A stretch of DNA of 64,000 bases from Phoenix dactylifera (GCF_009389715.1 NC_052395.1:23919482-23983481); one strand, 5' to 3'. Numbered from the stretch's first letter, positions 21,154 to 35,200 are shown. Made by a program: numbers and translations. Notes: generated from the sequence alone by a model not told the origin.

Positions 21154-24100
21154 TTATGCTCTGATATTACAACCTCTAATGAACTTGTCTGAAAAATTCA
21201 AATACTTTGTCCAGAGAGGCCGGACTTGAGGAAATGCTATATCCAACCAAGGTTTAGCTCTGCCATTGAAGTGGATGACCGCTGCCTTTTCTGCATCTGC
21301 TATGGTGGTGTTTTCTTGGTATCCAAGCCCCAACATGTGCCAATAGGGATCAATGATATGAACATGGCCATGAAATGCTATTAAACCAGGTGGTAGAGTT
21401 CCTAGCTGCCATAGACTTAAGTCTGATTTTAAGTTCTAAAAGAGCAAAATAGAAATTAATTAGAGATAAAGATGCAAGTAGGAAAAGAAAAATATGAAGA
21501 AGAAGCTGCTTATAGGCTGTAATTACCTTTCGAAGCCAGTGGTGGTAAGTTAGACTAATGTTTGTCTTCCTCCATGCATCAAGGTCGAAGATATTCATGC
21601 CATATGCCCAAGCACACTCATTAGGATCAAAACTTTCTGAAATTAAAGGGTGGGAGAAGTTTAAGTAGTTCTTGAATCTCTTTGACATCACAAATTTATC
21701 GGATCCTCTGCATGTTTCGACTGCACCATTTACTTTGCCTTGCAGATCAATGTCCCAAAGGGGCGAAAGATCGGATTGGATGACAACATCATCATCGAGA
21801 AACACAACCTTATTAAGGCGTGGAAACAACTGCAATGTTTAAGAAAACATCTAATAATTACACATCATAAGTCAAAGAAGTGGAACCATCAAAGTGCAAA
21901 TCATATTTTTATAAAAAGTCCTATGTGATTACTCATCCTCGTTTTAATTATAACGAAGTGATAACTGACTTTTGGTATAAATTTTATTCAAAACTAGTCT
22001 GGAAGAGGATAGGCTCTGTACATTAATCAACTCTTAACCATCAAACTATGATCTAATAACCCATGTTCTTCAACAGATGCTTGGGATCCCTTTTGCAAAA
22101 GGGAGCAGGTTCCATGTGTAACATAGAACATTTTTTTCCAACAGATTTATTATGTGATTTTTGGTTTAAGTAAAAGATGGTTGAATGCGCGATAGTTGTC
22201 ACATCCAAAGATTTATATACCAATCAGGAAATTGATTTACTTTGCTCAACTTCCCTCACCAACTTTAATTTAATTTTTAAGTAAAATGATGGTGAAACTT
22301 CCAGCCCTTTCACCAAAGGGTGAAGTATTACCAACAAAAGGAATATAAGAGAGATGACCTACTACAACTCTCTTGCCAACAATGTGAACAGCACCAAATG
22401 TAACAGTTGAAGATTTTCTGTCTCTGAACGCTTGTATATACCTAATCAGTAGGCCAGATCTCATGATCTGGATACTGCCATTCCAAGCCTAAACTACTTT
22501 CTAGGCATCCTTTGATGTTGAAAGAATATTCTCTGAGATTCGATATTCTTTGGGCCCTGAAGGCCATGATTTCTGTAGATTTAACTTCATACTTAGGTCC
22601 GGTCCCATGGGCTAAACTAGTACTCTTCCATCTAGCACGGACATCATTCACCTTCTCAGACTATGTATCTATGTAACTCATGAGGTATTTGGGCTTGCAA
22701 CCAAATACTCGAAACAAGGAAAGGAGATAGTTGCTGCTTCTTACCGACCTCGGGCAAATGGATGCGAATATGGTTCATGACTGACTGATACTTTGGACTC
22801 AAAGCCTGCAGCTTGGCCGCCACCACAACAGGTTTCTCGCTACCATCGGCGATGATCGCCGATGAGCCTCCTCGGAACTGCGACCGTGCCGCCCGGTCCT
22901 TCTCCATGGCCTCCATTACGGGGACCCTCCCCCTCGTGAACCAATCAAAATGGTGGAGCCCCTTGACCTCGACGACCGCCGGTTCCAACGGGTGCAGCGA
23001 AAACCAAGCCTGCATGGGCGCATGCGTCTTGCGATCGGTGATGACATGGAGCACGACCGAGCTCGGTTGGACGGAATTGGCGACAAGGGAGGCGGCGACG
23101 ACGGCAGCGGCGAGGACATTGTCGGTGGCGAGGACGAAGTGGTGGAGGGATGGGTCGACGAGTGCCGGGACCCGCTCCGGGGCGGGGAGCCGGAGGCGGG
23201 CGCCGGAATTGGTGGAGTGCTCCTGGGCCAGCTTCAGGGCCAAGCAGTATAGCTGCTTGGGAATGCTGGTGGATGCCACATGGCGGTAGAGATACTCCTG
23301 GATCTTTGCCGTCCTCGTCCTCTGCTCTAGTAGCGATACCTGCACCGGTCAACGATCAACATTTATTTTTCTATAATTTCGAATTAAGCATTAGCCATTA
23401 GGTTTGGTTTGGATTGGCACCATGGCTTTGAGCCTTAAGGCAAAGGTTTTGGCATCCGATCTGTTGCTCTTCATCTCTGCAATGAAGTCTTCGAGTGTTT
23501 GTGGAATATCAGATCCTCGCTCAGGTTCCTCAATCTTTCCTTCTTCAAGTACTCGATATATTTCTTCAGGAACCTTCTGCGACAATTTTTTTTTTTTTTT
23601 AAGTTTTGACGTTAAAATTAGAAGCTTATCTGAAGAGAGTAAATTTTGATGCTCAAGTTTTGATGATTAGTTACCGTCGATTCTAGCCTCCTTCCCCATA
23701 TTCTTGGCCCTAGCTTTTTCCCTACACATCCTGCCATGCAAAACAAATAAATAAAATACTTTAGGTAGCCACTTGACATTAGACAAAGGTAGGAATGAGA
23801 TTTTCTCTGAAAGAGAAAGTAAAGAGATTAAATCTTATTCTTGGTAAAGAATGGAAGATTTTTTTTTTAGCAAGAAAAATAACGCCTCGGGCTTTTAGAA
23901 AGTATCAATTTAATCGGTTGCATGGGGAAAAGAACTTGCATATTACCCAAACTTACATTATGAGATATCCTAACTAGCAGTGTAGAGCATGAGGTCTCTT
24001 CTGGTCAAAGACAGAAAGAAAACAGAGAAAGGGAAATGCTGATGAGCTACCCCGCTTGTGGAATTATTTTGAACACCAATTTTTTTCAGGTCCTCACCAA

Positions 24101-25555
24101 CTAAGATAAAGACCTTAAACCTGATATAACTTTATGCATATTGAAGCATCAGCTTTTCTGATCACTGTTAGAACCGTGTTGACTCAAAAAGTCTTTTTAA
24201 GATCTAATGCTATTCATCTTGTGACAGGCCAGCAGACTTCAATAGTAATCCGTCAATTTTTTGGTGACCACCATATTATTTATACCAAAAGTTTAATGCT
24301 TGCTTAAAATTTGGACATGGCGAGTCCACTATCGCTGTCTTAGGCAAGACCTTGCACCAGTTAAAAGTACAAGGTATCAGGGATACAAGGTCATGACTGT
24401 CTATCTTATTTCGCATCAGTTTTGTTCACTTCTTTTCTTGTTTAGATTAGACCAACCATGTAGCTAGCAAGTCAGTCAGTAACCTATTAAAGGGATTTCA
24501 TCAAAGAGTCTGAATCTAGATAAAATCTCCATTTCATCTTTTTAAGATTTCTAGTTGACTGATTTTGGGAACATGTACTGCATGTTCATTGATCAGGTCA
24601 AGGCTATGGAAGGAAAGTTTGCGTATTACCATCATTGTTACTGTTGGTAGAAAGGGGCATGACGTAAACCACCCCCCCTTCTTCTCCACAAAAAAAAAGA
24701 AGATAAAAAAAGAGGCATGATGTAAGCGCAAAGGGGTACATAATGGAAGTTAGCCTCCCTTAAATCCAATAAATCTTCCATAAACCATGGACATGTCAGG
24801 ATTCATCACATATTTTTTGATACAAACACTAGAGTGCACCTGCTTAAATGCTGGTCTACTTGATAATATCAGTCTCTAGAAACTGGCTATAATTCCCATA
24901 TAGTTCATGTAAAGAGATCAAAACTCATTCTGAAACTTGAGAATTATATATTTCTTTTAGTATTTGTTAAGTGGAATTATGTATGTAATCTTGAACTAGG
25001 TCAAAGTTTATACACAAAAATGTCTTTTGGTTAAATGACATAGAGGGTTTCAACGTATTCAAAGTTCATATTTCTCAAAAAATAAAAAATGCATCCAAAT
25101 TTTGTCAAGAGTTGGAATGCGAGAAACCTAGTACAGATTCAATTGCATGGATTTGTTCCATGTAATACAATAGTTTTTTGCTACGAGCATAAACTACAGT
25201 ATCACAGTTAGAATTTCACCCACAAAGATTAAATTGGGGAATGCAAGTTGGCAAACTCGTCATGGAGAAACTTCGAACTCCCTTTGAAAACTTCATGCAT
25301 GCACATATAATTCAAAGAAAAAGGAGTTCACGAGGATCCCATACCTAAAGAAGAGCACTCGGTCTCTCCCTCGATTGTATCCATTGCCATCAACACGAAC
25401 ACAAACCGGAGCAAGAATGTGACAAAGAGCAGTGAGTAGAACACCATCTTATAAGAAAGCTTCCTCGACGTGCCCTTAACCTTGATGAAATCCCTCACCC
25501 CCTTCCCTGGGAGCACCGTGACATGTCTCATACTTGGCGATATCTGAAGCTGCAT
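21154..25555 (-). CDS. GAUT12: GAUT12/IRX8-like galacturonosyltransferase
   Basis: Six exons on the minus strand: 25555-25345, 23730-23675, 23576-23421, 23339-22749, 21829-21527 and 21435-21154. All joins are GT-AG and give 532 aa, close to the family length (about 535). GT8-family GAUT12 (IRX8) is a Golgi type II membrane protein needed for xylan reducing-end/pectin synthesis in secondary walls. Residues 37-57 form the membrane anchor. The AKIQEYLYRH region, LDDD at about 349-352 (the metal/UDP-sugar DxD motif) and HFNGRAKPW at about 494-502 (the GT8 HxxGxxKPW motif) are present. The start at 25555 (MQLQISPSMRHVTV) matches the family; an in-frame ATG 75 bases further upstream is less likely. 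An ACCTAAC motif (25721-25727) fits a secondary-wall MYB site. One acceptor/donor base around 23675 is uncertain by 1. Confidence 0.93.
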
Positions 25556-25720
25556 TGCAAGTCCGAAGAAGTGAGCACAAGAAGGCCAAAACCAGTCACC
25601 CTGACTCAGATTCTTCTTTGGAACCTCCAAGGACCTGGAGACCCATAAGGTAGAACAAGAGGTGATGGCTCCCGAGATTGTAATAGGGGCCCGGTTCAGG
25701 TGCTGAGATTGCTATCCACC

Positions 25721-25951
25721 ACCTAACTTCCCTTAGCACTTGAGCTAACGCTTGTGTTGCTGTAGGGAACAAAGGTAAAGAGTATTCAGGGGGGTGGGGT
25801 GGGGGGTTGTTTGAGAAAGGGACTCAAGCTTCAGGTACTCTGGAGAGTAGTCTGGTGAGAATTTTCTTATTAGAAAACTCTGATGAGCAATGTATTAGTT
25901 CTTCTCAGTCTTTTGCCTTAACTTTGAAGTATAGGAGAGAGGTATATATAT
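25721..25951 (-). promoter_or_regulatory. Possible GAUT12 promoter elements
   Basis: ACCTAAC at 25721-25727 matches the AC-III/SMRE consensus bound by secondary-wall MYBs. A TATATATA run at about 25943-25951 could be the TATA box read on the minus strand, implying a 5' UTR of roughly 350 bases. Both are short motifs that can occur by chance. Confidence 0.3.
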
Positions 25952-25959
25952 GTTCATAA

Positions 25960-28900
25960 AATGAGAATAGATGGGAAGCTGCTATCTGTGTTTTGAAATA
26001 AAAATTTGTGGTGGTTCCTTTGCCTTCAAACAAGGTAGGGGAGGAAAAGTGACCGTAGAGCACCCCTCAACAAAGACAAGGACACCCCAACGAGGAGGCA
26101 GTAGTTTTTTTGTCCAACCCGGTCTCGTTCACCTCTAGATTGGACCTAATGGAGGCAGCAAAATGGTAATAAAATAGACATAAGTGTTTTTTTTTTTTTT
26201 GAGGAAATAAAATAGACATGATCAGTTGTTAGCTTATAATTAGATAATATGTAAAACATGACAGAAATATCAAAAAGCCAACAAACAAAAGCTAACAATT
26301 ACTTAAATGAAGAAACATATCGAGCACGAAGCAGCATTGGCCAAGCGATATATTAAGAGTAGCGAATCCAGACCGAGTGACACACAAGAACTTAAGTTCA
26401 AGATCATACCTGTATTCATAAAGATCAATCCCCGATCTGCCAACTTGCTAGGAACTATGAACAATAGAGAAGGTTATGTGCAGCAAGCACCACTGACACC
26501 CAAGTGAATCACATTGCAAGCAACTAGTCAATCCAAAATAAGCGCATGGGAGATAAGACTCCCTGCCAACCCTGATGGAGGAGAGGCCTGAATTCGGGTC
26601 TCTAATGCAACCCACCAAGAGACTTTTCCAGCTTGCTAAGCTGGCACCTTCCATGTGTCAGGAAATTATTTCCAACTAGTACTAGTACAAATTTACTTAT
26701 GCTTTTTATTATTATTCTTATTACTGAATGGTACATGCAGATGTGATCAAGAGCAATAATCATGGTTGAAAACAATAATATAACAGTGAACGGCATTAGG
26801 AACCAAAAGATTGTTTTGTCAGGGAGGAAACGTTGTGTTTCAGAAGGCAAGACCAAAGTCATGGACAGCTTCAGTATGAAAGAAAATCTACTGATTCGTG
26901 CACAAATGATGTGCTTTTCTAAGTCGTCGAAGAGTTTAAAGACCTTGTGAGTTTATCAAGGAACTACACCTGTATCATTTTGCAAATGAAGAAATTCTTC
27001 CAAATTTCCTATTCATTGATGAGATTCCTTTAATTGCAATTAATTAGGAATTTTTACGTTGCCAAAATCTCAAGATACATGAATTCCAACTTGCCAAGAT
27101 ACTCCTCTTATTTTTTATTAGGAGCAGGAAAATATCTCAACCCCCTCATGTTTCACTAACAAATGGCAAGCGAGTCAAAGCAGTGATAAAGACGCAACAG
27201 AAGTATAGTGGGATATTCTTCATATTATTCATGTCAGAATCAAATGAACTATAAGAAATGTGTTTGGTATGATCGATGGAGTTGCCCGACTCATCCCTTT
27301 TAGTAGAAGTTTCTCATAATTTAAGTAGTTAATGGTTTTCCTTATTTTGGACTTTCTTCTGCAAGTATTGTCTTTATTTTAAGCCTGTGGCCAGTTTTTT
27401 GGTGATTCCAAGGTGTGTTAAACGGTAAATTAAAAAACATAGAGAGATGCAGGATGCCAAATCATAAATCCAAAGTATGTTCTAGGGCAAGAATATTAAT
27501 TTAAGATAAGAAGTTTTAAATTATGCAACCTCTCCTAACAGCAGCAACCATAATCTTGACCGAATAATATGCATGATAAACGAATAGCCAAGATCGATGC
27601 CACTGAACAACAATGCATCAAGAATCTAAATTTAGATGAGCTCTCATGATGATTAGGCTCTCATTAAAGCAGTTTATAGTGGGCAACATACATGATTTTC
27701 TTTCTATTTTTAGATCCCGCAGTTTGTCAACCAGTTCTAAATTGGTTAATAACATTGCTATGTTGGTGATGGTCAGAAGGAGGTTTTAGAACCTCTTCAA
27801 AGTCCTCGATGAGCCAAGATTAATTTGAGGTTCTCTTGAAATTTTACTTCATATTACGGTTAACCGTCTCGATACCAGTACCATCCTACTACAATATCGG
27901 TACGCAGTATGATGTAGTAAAATTTGGCATTATCAAGTGTCGATATAGTACAGTATCACGTACCAGTTTAGTACTAGTATGGTATGCCCCGCAAACTTTA
28001 ATTCATAGAGATAAGTAAATATTTGGTTTAATAAAAACTTCAAGCTTTGAAGGTGATTTTCACATTTCCTTCTTCCTCTCTGTTCTTCTAAACCACATGT
28101 CCACTTCATTTTGGTAACAGAGCATGAGATTTTCACAACAATTTGTGGTTAATATACATTCACTATTAGAACTAAATGTAAAGAAAAAGCTTTCAATGCA
28201 AGAAGAAAAACACATAACGCGGCAACCATAGCTATGTAGAACATAGTGCTGAAAAATAAAATTGTAAGAGCAGTCCACTGGAAATTACTCTGAGAAGCAT
28301 GGTGAAATGTAGTCAAGCTGATGCCTGGAAATCCTAGCTTGAGTACTGCTTCTAATGTGAAACCTGGTTTGAGCCTGAATTGAACTGCTTCAATCAAGCA
28401 AGCAAGCCTGAGCCTGAAGTCAACTAGATCATAAAGGTTTTGACCTTTGCAGTACAACCTCAGGGCTTTTTATTAATCCTCAAGGGTAAGCTTTGATGCA
28501 ATGGCAAAATTACTCTATTGTGATCTGCATGTCACTGGTAAATGGAAATAGTCTCTCTGCATACGAGATAAGGTTGCATATATCTAACCCTCCCCATAAC
28601 CCCCTATGGTAGAAGTCTCTCCACCCTTCTTATTACCAAAATATATGGTAATAGATTTAATATGACCCACATTATCATCCAAGGTGTCTGAAAACAAAAT
28701 TTTAGATGGTCTAAAAAGACATGTAAAATGCAATGAACAAATAGATTAACTTGGATGAACTGCCATGCATTTCTGCACAAAGCATAATGATCTGCCATGC
28801 ATTTCTACACAAAGAATAGCCATATCATATATTTAGAATGTTGAAGTAGTCCCAAACTAATTGAAACAAAAAATTGTTTTCACCATATTGCACAAAACAC

Positions 28901-29689
28901 AACCATCCATAAACCCATGTTCTATGAAATACAAACTAGATAAAGTAAACAAAAAAGGGTAATAATTCCAAAGTGTCATTTGAATTCCTTTGGACAAAAA
29001 ATCTGTTTCAAAAAATTCCTGCCATCGTAAGAAATGAGTAATCACCATCTACAACCATCAAATCTCACAAAATCAAACATGCCAAATGGTTTATCAAAGA
29101 TGAAGCAAAAACCTGAACAGATTGCGCTGGATCTTACAACAAGTACCAAACAGACTGCGGTATCACATGTAAATTAATGTCCTCAAGGAAAGCCGCATAT
29201 CATAGGCCTTGTACCCTTCTAGTAATTTTGTTGCGCATGTTTTAAAATAGAAATATGAGCTCTTTGAACAAGTTTTAAGTTACAAATTGTAGCTCTCTGC
29301 AAACATTCCTTAAGAGGACTGGAGATCAACGGGCCTTAAATCTGTAAAACACCAAGGAGACCATCAGCCTGATGCAATACGCTTGAGCCACGTAAAATAA
29401 TCCTGACAAGCAAAGTCAGGGAATCAGAACCTCTAAAGCAAGGTGTCATATTAGTTGTTTGTGGTGTAACAACCATCAAAGTATTTAGACGATGGTGTCG
29501 TAAGTTAAAAGATTTTGTGCACTTGGCATACAAATTTGATAAACTGGAGTGCACCTGCATGCTTCATCTGGTTGGATGGTCAGGATGGAAGGATATATTT
29601 TGAGGGCAGTGACACTTTAAAAGGGCAAAAGAAGAAAACAGAGATCTATGAGTGGATGACATAAAATTAATCAAAGCTTACACATTATC
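25960..29689. other. Intergenic, no gene recognised
   Basis: AT-rich with only short random open frames. A stretch at 27850-27985 (repeated GTACCAGT/CGGTACG motifs) resembles the termini of the hAT-like element at 41.5-43.2 kb and may be a relic of it. A 33-base unit containing GCCATGCATTTCT is duplicated in tandem at about 28762-28825. Confidence 0.4.
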
Positions 29690-29730
29690 CTCAAGATGAA
29701 ACACCAAAGAACTGCTCCAAGCTTTTCGAG

Positions 29731-32205
29731 GTGAAAACATTAGAAGTTGTACATTCAGGTCTGTTTGGCGAAATGGCGGAGGTGGAGCGGCTGAGCCGTC
29801 GCTTTCCGGACGTCCTCTGTCTACCGGAAGAGCCGATCGTGGCGGCCCGGCTGAAATGGGAAGGGCGAGCGCTGGTGGCTTGCAGTTTTGGCCGCCGCAT
29901 CCCGGCGGAGTGGGTGGCCAAAGATGTGGCCGCCCGGGCAAAACTGAAGGACGTGGTGGCCGTCCTGCTCGCGGATGACTATCTCGCCCTCCGGTTCCGG
30001 TCGACGGAGGACCGGGACCGTGCCCTGAGTGAGAGCCCATGGGTGGTGGCGGGGCAGCTCCTTGCCATGAGCCTATGGGTTCTGAATTTTGAGCCCGAGG
30101 ATGCGGCGGTGAAGACAGCGTTGGTGTGGCTCCGCCTGCCCCGCCTACCACCGGAGTATTGGTCGACCTCGACCATCCTCCATATTGCGACTCGGGCGGG
30201 ATGGCCGATCGCGGTGGACGGCGTCACCGAGCAACAAGGGGCGATGGGTTTTGCCGGGGTAAAGGTGGCGGTCGACACCACGGCGCCCCTGTTACCAGGG
30301 GTCTTGATCCAAGGAATGACGAAAATGCATTGGCAGCCTTTCGTCTTCGAAAACGTGCCGGCGGTCTGCCCCCGTTGTGGGCGAATGGGTCACGGGGTCG
30401 CTGCCTGCCGTCTACCGGCGACTGGCCGAGCTACGGAGGGCTCCCCTTCGGGGGCGGCGGACCCGGGGGCGGAAAAGACCAGCCTCCTCCGGCTACTAAG
30501 GAGGAGAACCAAGGACCAGTCTATGGCCCTTGGATGGTGGCGACACAGAGGCGAATCCCACGAGAGGATCGCCTGCCGGGGCCGGGGGAGACGATCGACC
30601 CCGATAAGGGGCTCGGGTCGTCCTCAACCCGGCCGCCATCTCCGGTGGCTGGTCAGACCTCGCCAGCGTCCCCGGCGGACACCGACGGTTGGCAGAAGCC
30701 AACGAAGGTTGCGCGCCGCTGGTCGCCGTTGGCCGGTGGTGGGGACTTGTTGGTTTCGGATCCCCCAGTCGGCCAGGTCCGGGTTGCCCTGGTCGGCGAC
30801 CCAGGACTCGACTTGGTCGAATCGAGGGACCCGAGGCCAAGCCGGCGGGTCGACCCGGTCGTCCCCGGCGGACACCGAGAGGATCGCCTGCCAGGGCCGG
30901 GGGAGACGATCGACCCTGATAAGGGGCTCGGGTCGTCCTCGACCCGGCCGCCATCTCCAGTGGCTGGTCAAACCTCGCCAGCGTCCCCGGCGGACACCGA
31001 CGGTTGGCAGAAGCCAACGAAGGTTGCGCGCCGCTGGTCGCCGTTGGACGGTGGTGGGGACTTGTTGGTTTCGGATCCCCCAGTCGGCCAGGTCCGGGTT
31101 GCCCTGATCGGCGACCCAGGACTCGACTTGGTCGAATCGGGGGACCCGGGGCCAAGCCGGCGGGTCAACCCGGTCGTCTCGGTCGACCCCCCCCCGCGGG
31201 CCGACCTTGGGCCCAGCGGGGCGGTTGCAGCCCGAGCCCAAAACCAGAAAAGGCATAAGCCCCCAGCGGGCCTTAGCCCACAAGGGGGCCCAGGCCTGGT
31301 GATCCAGGCCGTACCGGTGCCGGCCCAACACGCACGGGCCCACAGGGTCGGGCGCCGCGGCCGTGGGCCGAGCGGATGGCGCGCCCCGCGTCAATGGCGC
31401 ACCGCGCCTTGCACGCGACGCACCTCGCGTTGATGGCGCGCCCCGCATGGGGCCCGCGCCCCCTGTCGAGGGCGGGCCCGATGATGGGGTCGCGCCCCGC
31501 GAACGGGGCGCGAAGCCCCCAGGTGTGCAGGGCCCGCAGGCCCATCTCGCGTTGGGGTCGCAGGCCCTAATGCCTCCGGGCTAGGGGGCAGCCCGCGGGC
31601 CCTGGCGCCCTAGGCCCAGGCTGGTGGGGGGCCACAGGACTAGGTGACGAGCAGTCCATGCGCCCAGCTAGCCTCGGGCCTTGGGACATGACTGAGTCGA
31701 TTCCTCTGACCCAGGATGAGCTGACCAGGGATGGAGGCCCTATGACGCCAGCAAGCCCCTTCCGGTAAAGCCCACCCTGTTAGGAGTTGGCGGCAGGTCT
31801 GGGGTTCCCTCAGGCCGGTGGCCAGGACCCCCCATGGTGGGTACGTCGAGTGAGCCTCGGCTGTGGGATGCTCATGTGGGTCTCGAGAGTGGGCCAGAGG
31901 GGGTTTTTCGCTTTGGCCCTCCTCCCCTAACCGCAGGTGTGCTGGAGGATGCTACCCTAGGTTGGTGCATGGTGGGGGGCCACCCCACCCTACACATGGA
32001 GGGGAGCATGGTCATTGCACTGCCACCAGGAGTGGGTATGGACCATTCTACTGTCGTTCAGCATGTCAGGACAATTGTTATGGGGCTCGTAGCCGCACCT
32101 GGTGGAGAGGAGGAGCGAGGCTGCCTGGGCGCCGATCCTGAGGACGGTCCCGCGACTTTAGGAGAGGATGAGTCTGAGGCCGACTATGTGGACTGTGACC
32201 CATGA
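29731..32205 (+). pseudogene. LINE ORF1 (DUF4283/zf-CCHC Gag-like)
   Basis: The first part (29731-about 30430) reads as a DUF4283-type RNA-binding protein ending in CPRCGRMGHGVAAC (about 30368-30409), the zinc knuckle of plant LINE ORF1. The coding signal then moves to another frame, marked by YGPWMVATQRR (about 30520), so a frameshift lies near 30430. A Pro/Gly/Arg-rich tail follows, and it contains a 315-bp tandem duplication. Further open sequence at 31834-32205 in a third frame may be the end. The product would bind LINE RNA in the RNP. Confidence 0.75.
30562..31191 (+). repeat. 315-bp tandem duplication in LINE ORF1
   Basis: Two units (30562-30876 and 30877-31191) are almost identical; each begins at GAGAGGATCGCCTGCC. 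The period is exactly 105 codons, so it keeps frame. Both encode the segment from EDRLPGPGETIDPDKG to LVESRDP or LVESGDP. Confidence 0.9.
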
Positions 32206-35200
32206 TGATTCTTGCTTGGAATTGTAGGGGGCGGCCAAGCCGTCCTTCATGTCTTCGTTCAAACGATTAGTGCAGGTCCATTGTCCGGAGATCTGTTTTC
32301 TTTGCAAGACCCGATTATCTAGCGAGGGGCTTAGCCGCTTGAGGCGGCGCATGGAGAGGGATTGGGAGACCTATGCAGTCAACTCCCAAGGGTTGTCGGG
32401 AGGCATTTTGGTTCTGTGGAGGCGGGGTGTGGCGATGCTTGATGTCTTCCACAACTGCTCTCAACAAGTAATCATGGTCATATCAAGACCCGACGCTACT
32501 CCATGGATGCTGTGCGGTGTATACGCGTGTACGGACCACCGGGTTAGGAGAGTCCTTTGGCAGGAGATCACCAACCTGACCGCCCAGGGTATCCCGACGG
32601 TAGTGATTGGTGATTTCAACTGTATTCTGAGTGAGGATGAGAAGCGGAGGGGTGCTGCCTTTACGGATCGAGTGGACAGGAGAGAGTTTCGTGACTTTGT
32701 ATCGCGGAACGGTCTGGTAGACTTAGGTTTTTCCGGACCATGGTTTACTTGGTGCAATAATCAGCTGGGCAGTGCTAGGGTTTGGGAGCGATTAGATAGG
32801 GCTTTTGCGTCCCCTGATTGGATCCTCCGATTCCCTACTGGCCGCGTCAGCCACCTGCCTCGGATTGCCTCGGACCACTGCCTATTGCTACTCTCTACCT
32901 CATCGGGTCCTACGCATCACAGCCCCTTCCGTTTTGAGAAGGTTTGGTTGTCGTACCCCCAGTCTTGGGATATTGTTCGCGATGCGGTGGCGGGTCTCGG
33001 TGCATGGCGATGCCATGCAACGGATTTCACGCAAACTTGAGTTGACTAGAAGGCGCCTTTGCCGATGAAACCGTGAGGTTGTGGGCAATATTTTCTGGCG
33101 ATTGGAGGGCGTAGAGACCTCGATCACTGAGTTGCAAAGGAAGAAAGACCTAGGGGTTGTGCTCCCAGAGGACGATATGGCCGATCTCCGGAGACTGCTC
33201 GCGACTCACCACTCGTTGCTACGGCAACATGAGACTTTCTGGCGACAGAAATCTCGGGTGCAGTGGGTAAGCGAGGTGATCGTAACACTAGGTTCTTCCA
33301 TCGAACTACGGTTATACGGAGACAGAGGAGCATGATCCACTCTCTGCGAGACGGGTCCGGACATCGAGTGGAGGATGAGCCTATCATCCGTCATGTCTTA
33401 CTCGACTTTTGCTGCACTAGATGGACGGAGGATGAGGAGGCCAGTGATGGGGACCGCCCTCTGAGGGTGGATGTGGGTATTCGTGACGCTGAGAGTGTAT
33501 CCCTGATCCGGCCGGTGTCGGCGCTGGAGGTACAGGAGGCAGTCTGAGCCTTGACTCCTGACAAGGCCCCTAAACCTGATGGCTTCCCCCCTTCTTCTTT
33601 CGGCAGTATTGAGGTATTATCCGACCAGCGGTGGAGGCTATTCAGTGTTTTTTCACCCAGGCAGCTATGCCTGTGGGTTGGAAGGCTACCTTCATCACGC
33701 TCATACCTAAGCGTCAGAATGCGACTGAGCCCTGTCACTTTCGTCCTATCAGCTTGTGCACAACCTTATACAAGGTTGTGGCAAGAATTATGGTGGGTAG
33801 GATGAAGCCCCTCCTGCCTGGTATCATTAGCCAGGAGCAGGGGGCTTTTGTGGCTGGCAGAAATATTTCTCACAATGTTATGTTGGCCCAGAAAATGATG
33901 TGGGATCTTCGGCGAGCATCGAAGCGACACAGCCTAATGGTAGTCAAGCTGGATATGGAGCGGGCTTATGATAGGATCAGGTGGAGTTTTCTTCAGCGGG
34001 CGTTGGAGGCATACGGTTTCCCCAGGCAGTGGATTGATTGGGTTATGGGGTGTGTCCGTGGGCCAAAATTCTCTATCTTGGTCAACGGCACACCATCATC
34101 TTTCTTTGAGTCCACCTTAGGGTTACGACAGGGATGTCCCTTATTCCCTTACTTGTTTATTATCTGTAATGATATCTTGTCTCGGTCTTTGGAGAGGGTG
34201 TGCGCTAGCTGGGAGCTGGAGGCCTATGTCCCAGCCTCTGGGGCTCGTCCTATCTCTCACTTACTTTTTGCTGATGACTATCTTCTTTTGACCAGGGCAT
34301 GGATTCCAGACGCTCGGATTCTTCGCAGGGTGGTGGCAGACTATTGCGCGGCGTCCGGCCAGAGAGTGAATTTGCTTAAGTCTACCATTTCTTTTAGCCC
34401 CAGCATGGAGAGCAGAGTCAGACAGGAGGTTAGAAGGATACTGCAGATACCGGAGCAGGAGGAGACGCTTACCTACCTAGGCGTCCCTATTACTGGCCGG
34501 AGGCTACGGGTGGCAAAGTGCTCGGGTTTGGTGCAGCGAGTCCAGAGCAGGTTGGAGGGATGGAGGGCGTCCTCCCTATTCATGATGGGGAGAGTGACAT
34601 TGGTTAGAGCAGCGTTGGGATCCATACTGGTATATCTTATGGCCAACACAGTGGTTCCGAAGACGGTCCTGTTAAGGATCGAGCGCTTTCTTCGGAGCTT
34701 CTTGTGGGGGTCATACGGTGGAGGTCACGGAGTGCACCTGGTGGAATGGGAGCAGGTTTGCCTTCCTACTAGTGAGGGTGGCTTGGGGGTGCAGTCCCTC
34801 ATAGAGAGGCGCGAGGCGTTCTTTGCTCGGCACGCGGCTCGGTTCATGTTAGAGCGACATGGCCTCTGGAGTCAGGTGATGGCAGCTAGATATGGTCGAG
34901 GGGTTTCAGTGGCGGCGTGGAGGGGTCGTCGAGTCTCCTTCATGTGGCGCGAGTTTGGAAGGTACCTGCCATCTGTATTGGCACACACTAGGTGTTTGAT
35001 TGGAGACGGCCGGAGTATTGATGTGACCAGCGATTCATGGGTGGACTCCCTTCCCCTGAGCTGCTGGCCGACTATGGTTGACACCGAGGCAGTGGAGGGG
35101 CTACGGGTGTGTGACCTCCTAGTACCAGGAGGGGCAGAGTGGGATGAGGCCAGACTCAGGTTGTTGTTCCGGGCACACCTAGCTGCGAGGATTCGGTCCC

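Noticed and set aside
22088..22106. Perfect palindrome CCCTTTTGCAAAAGGG
   Set aside because: Short, intronic and isolated; no structure or partner repeat around it.
22270..22651. Coding-like minus-strand frames in GAUT12 intron 4
   Set aside because: No homology recognised, and the gene joins cleanly without them.
30496..31545. Long minus-strand and alternate-frame ORFs in the LINE ORF1 region
   Set aside because: They are GC-rich shadow frames; the zinc knuckle and DUF4283 order are on the + strand.
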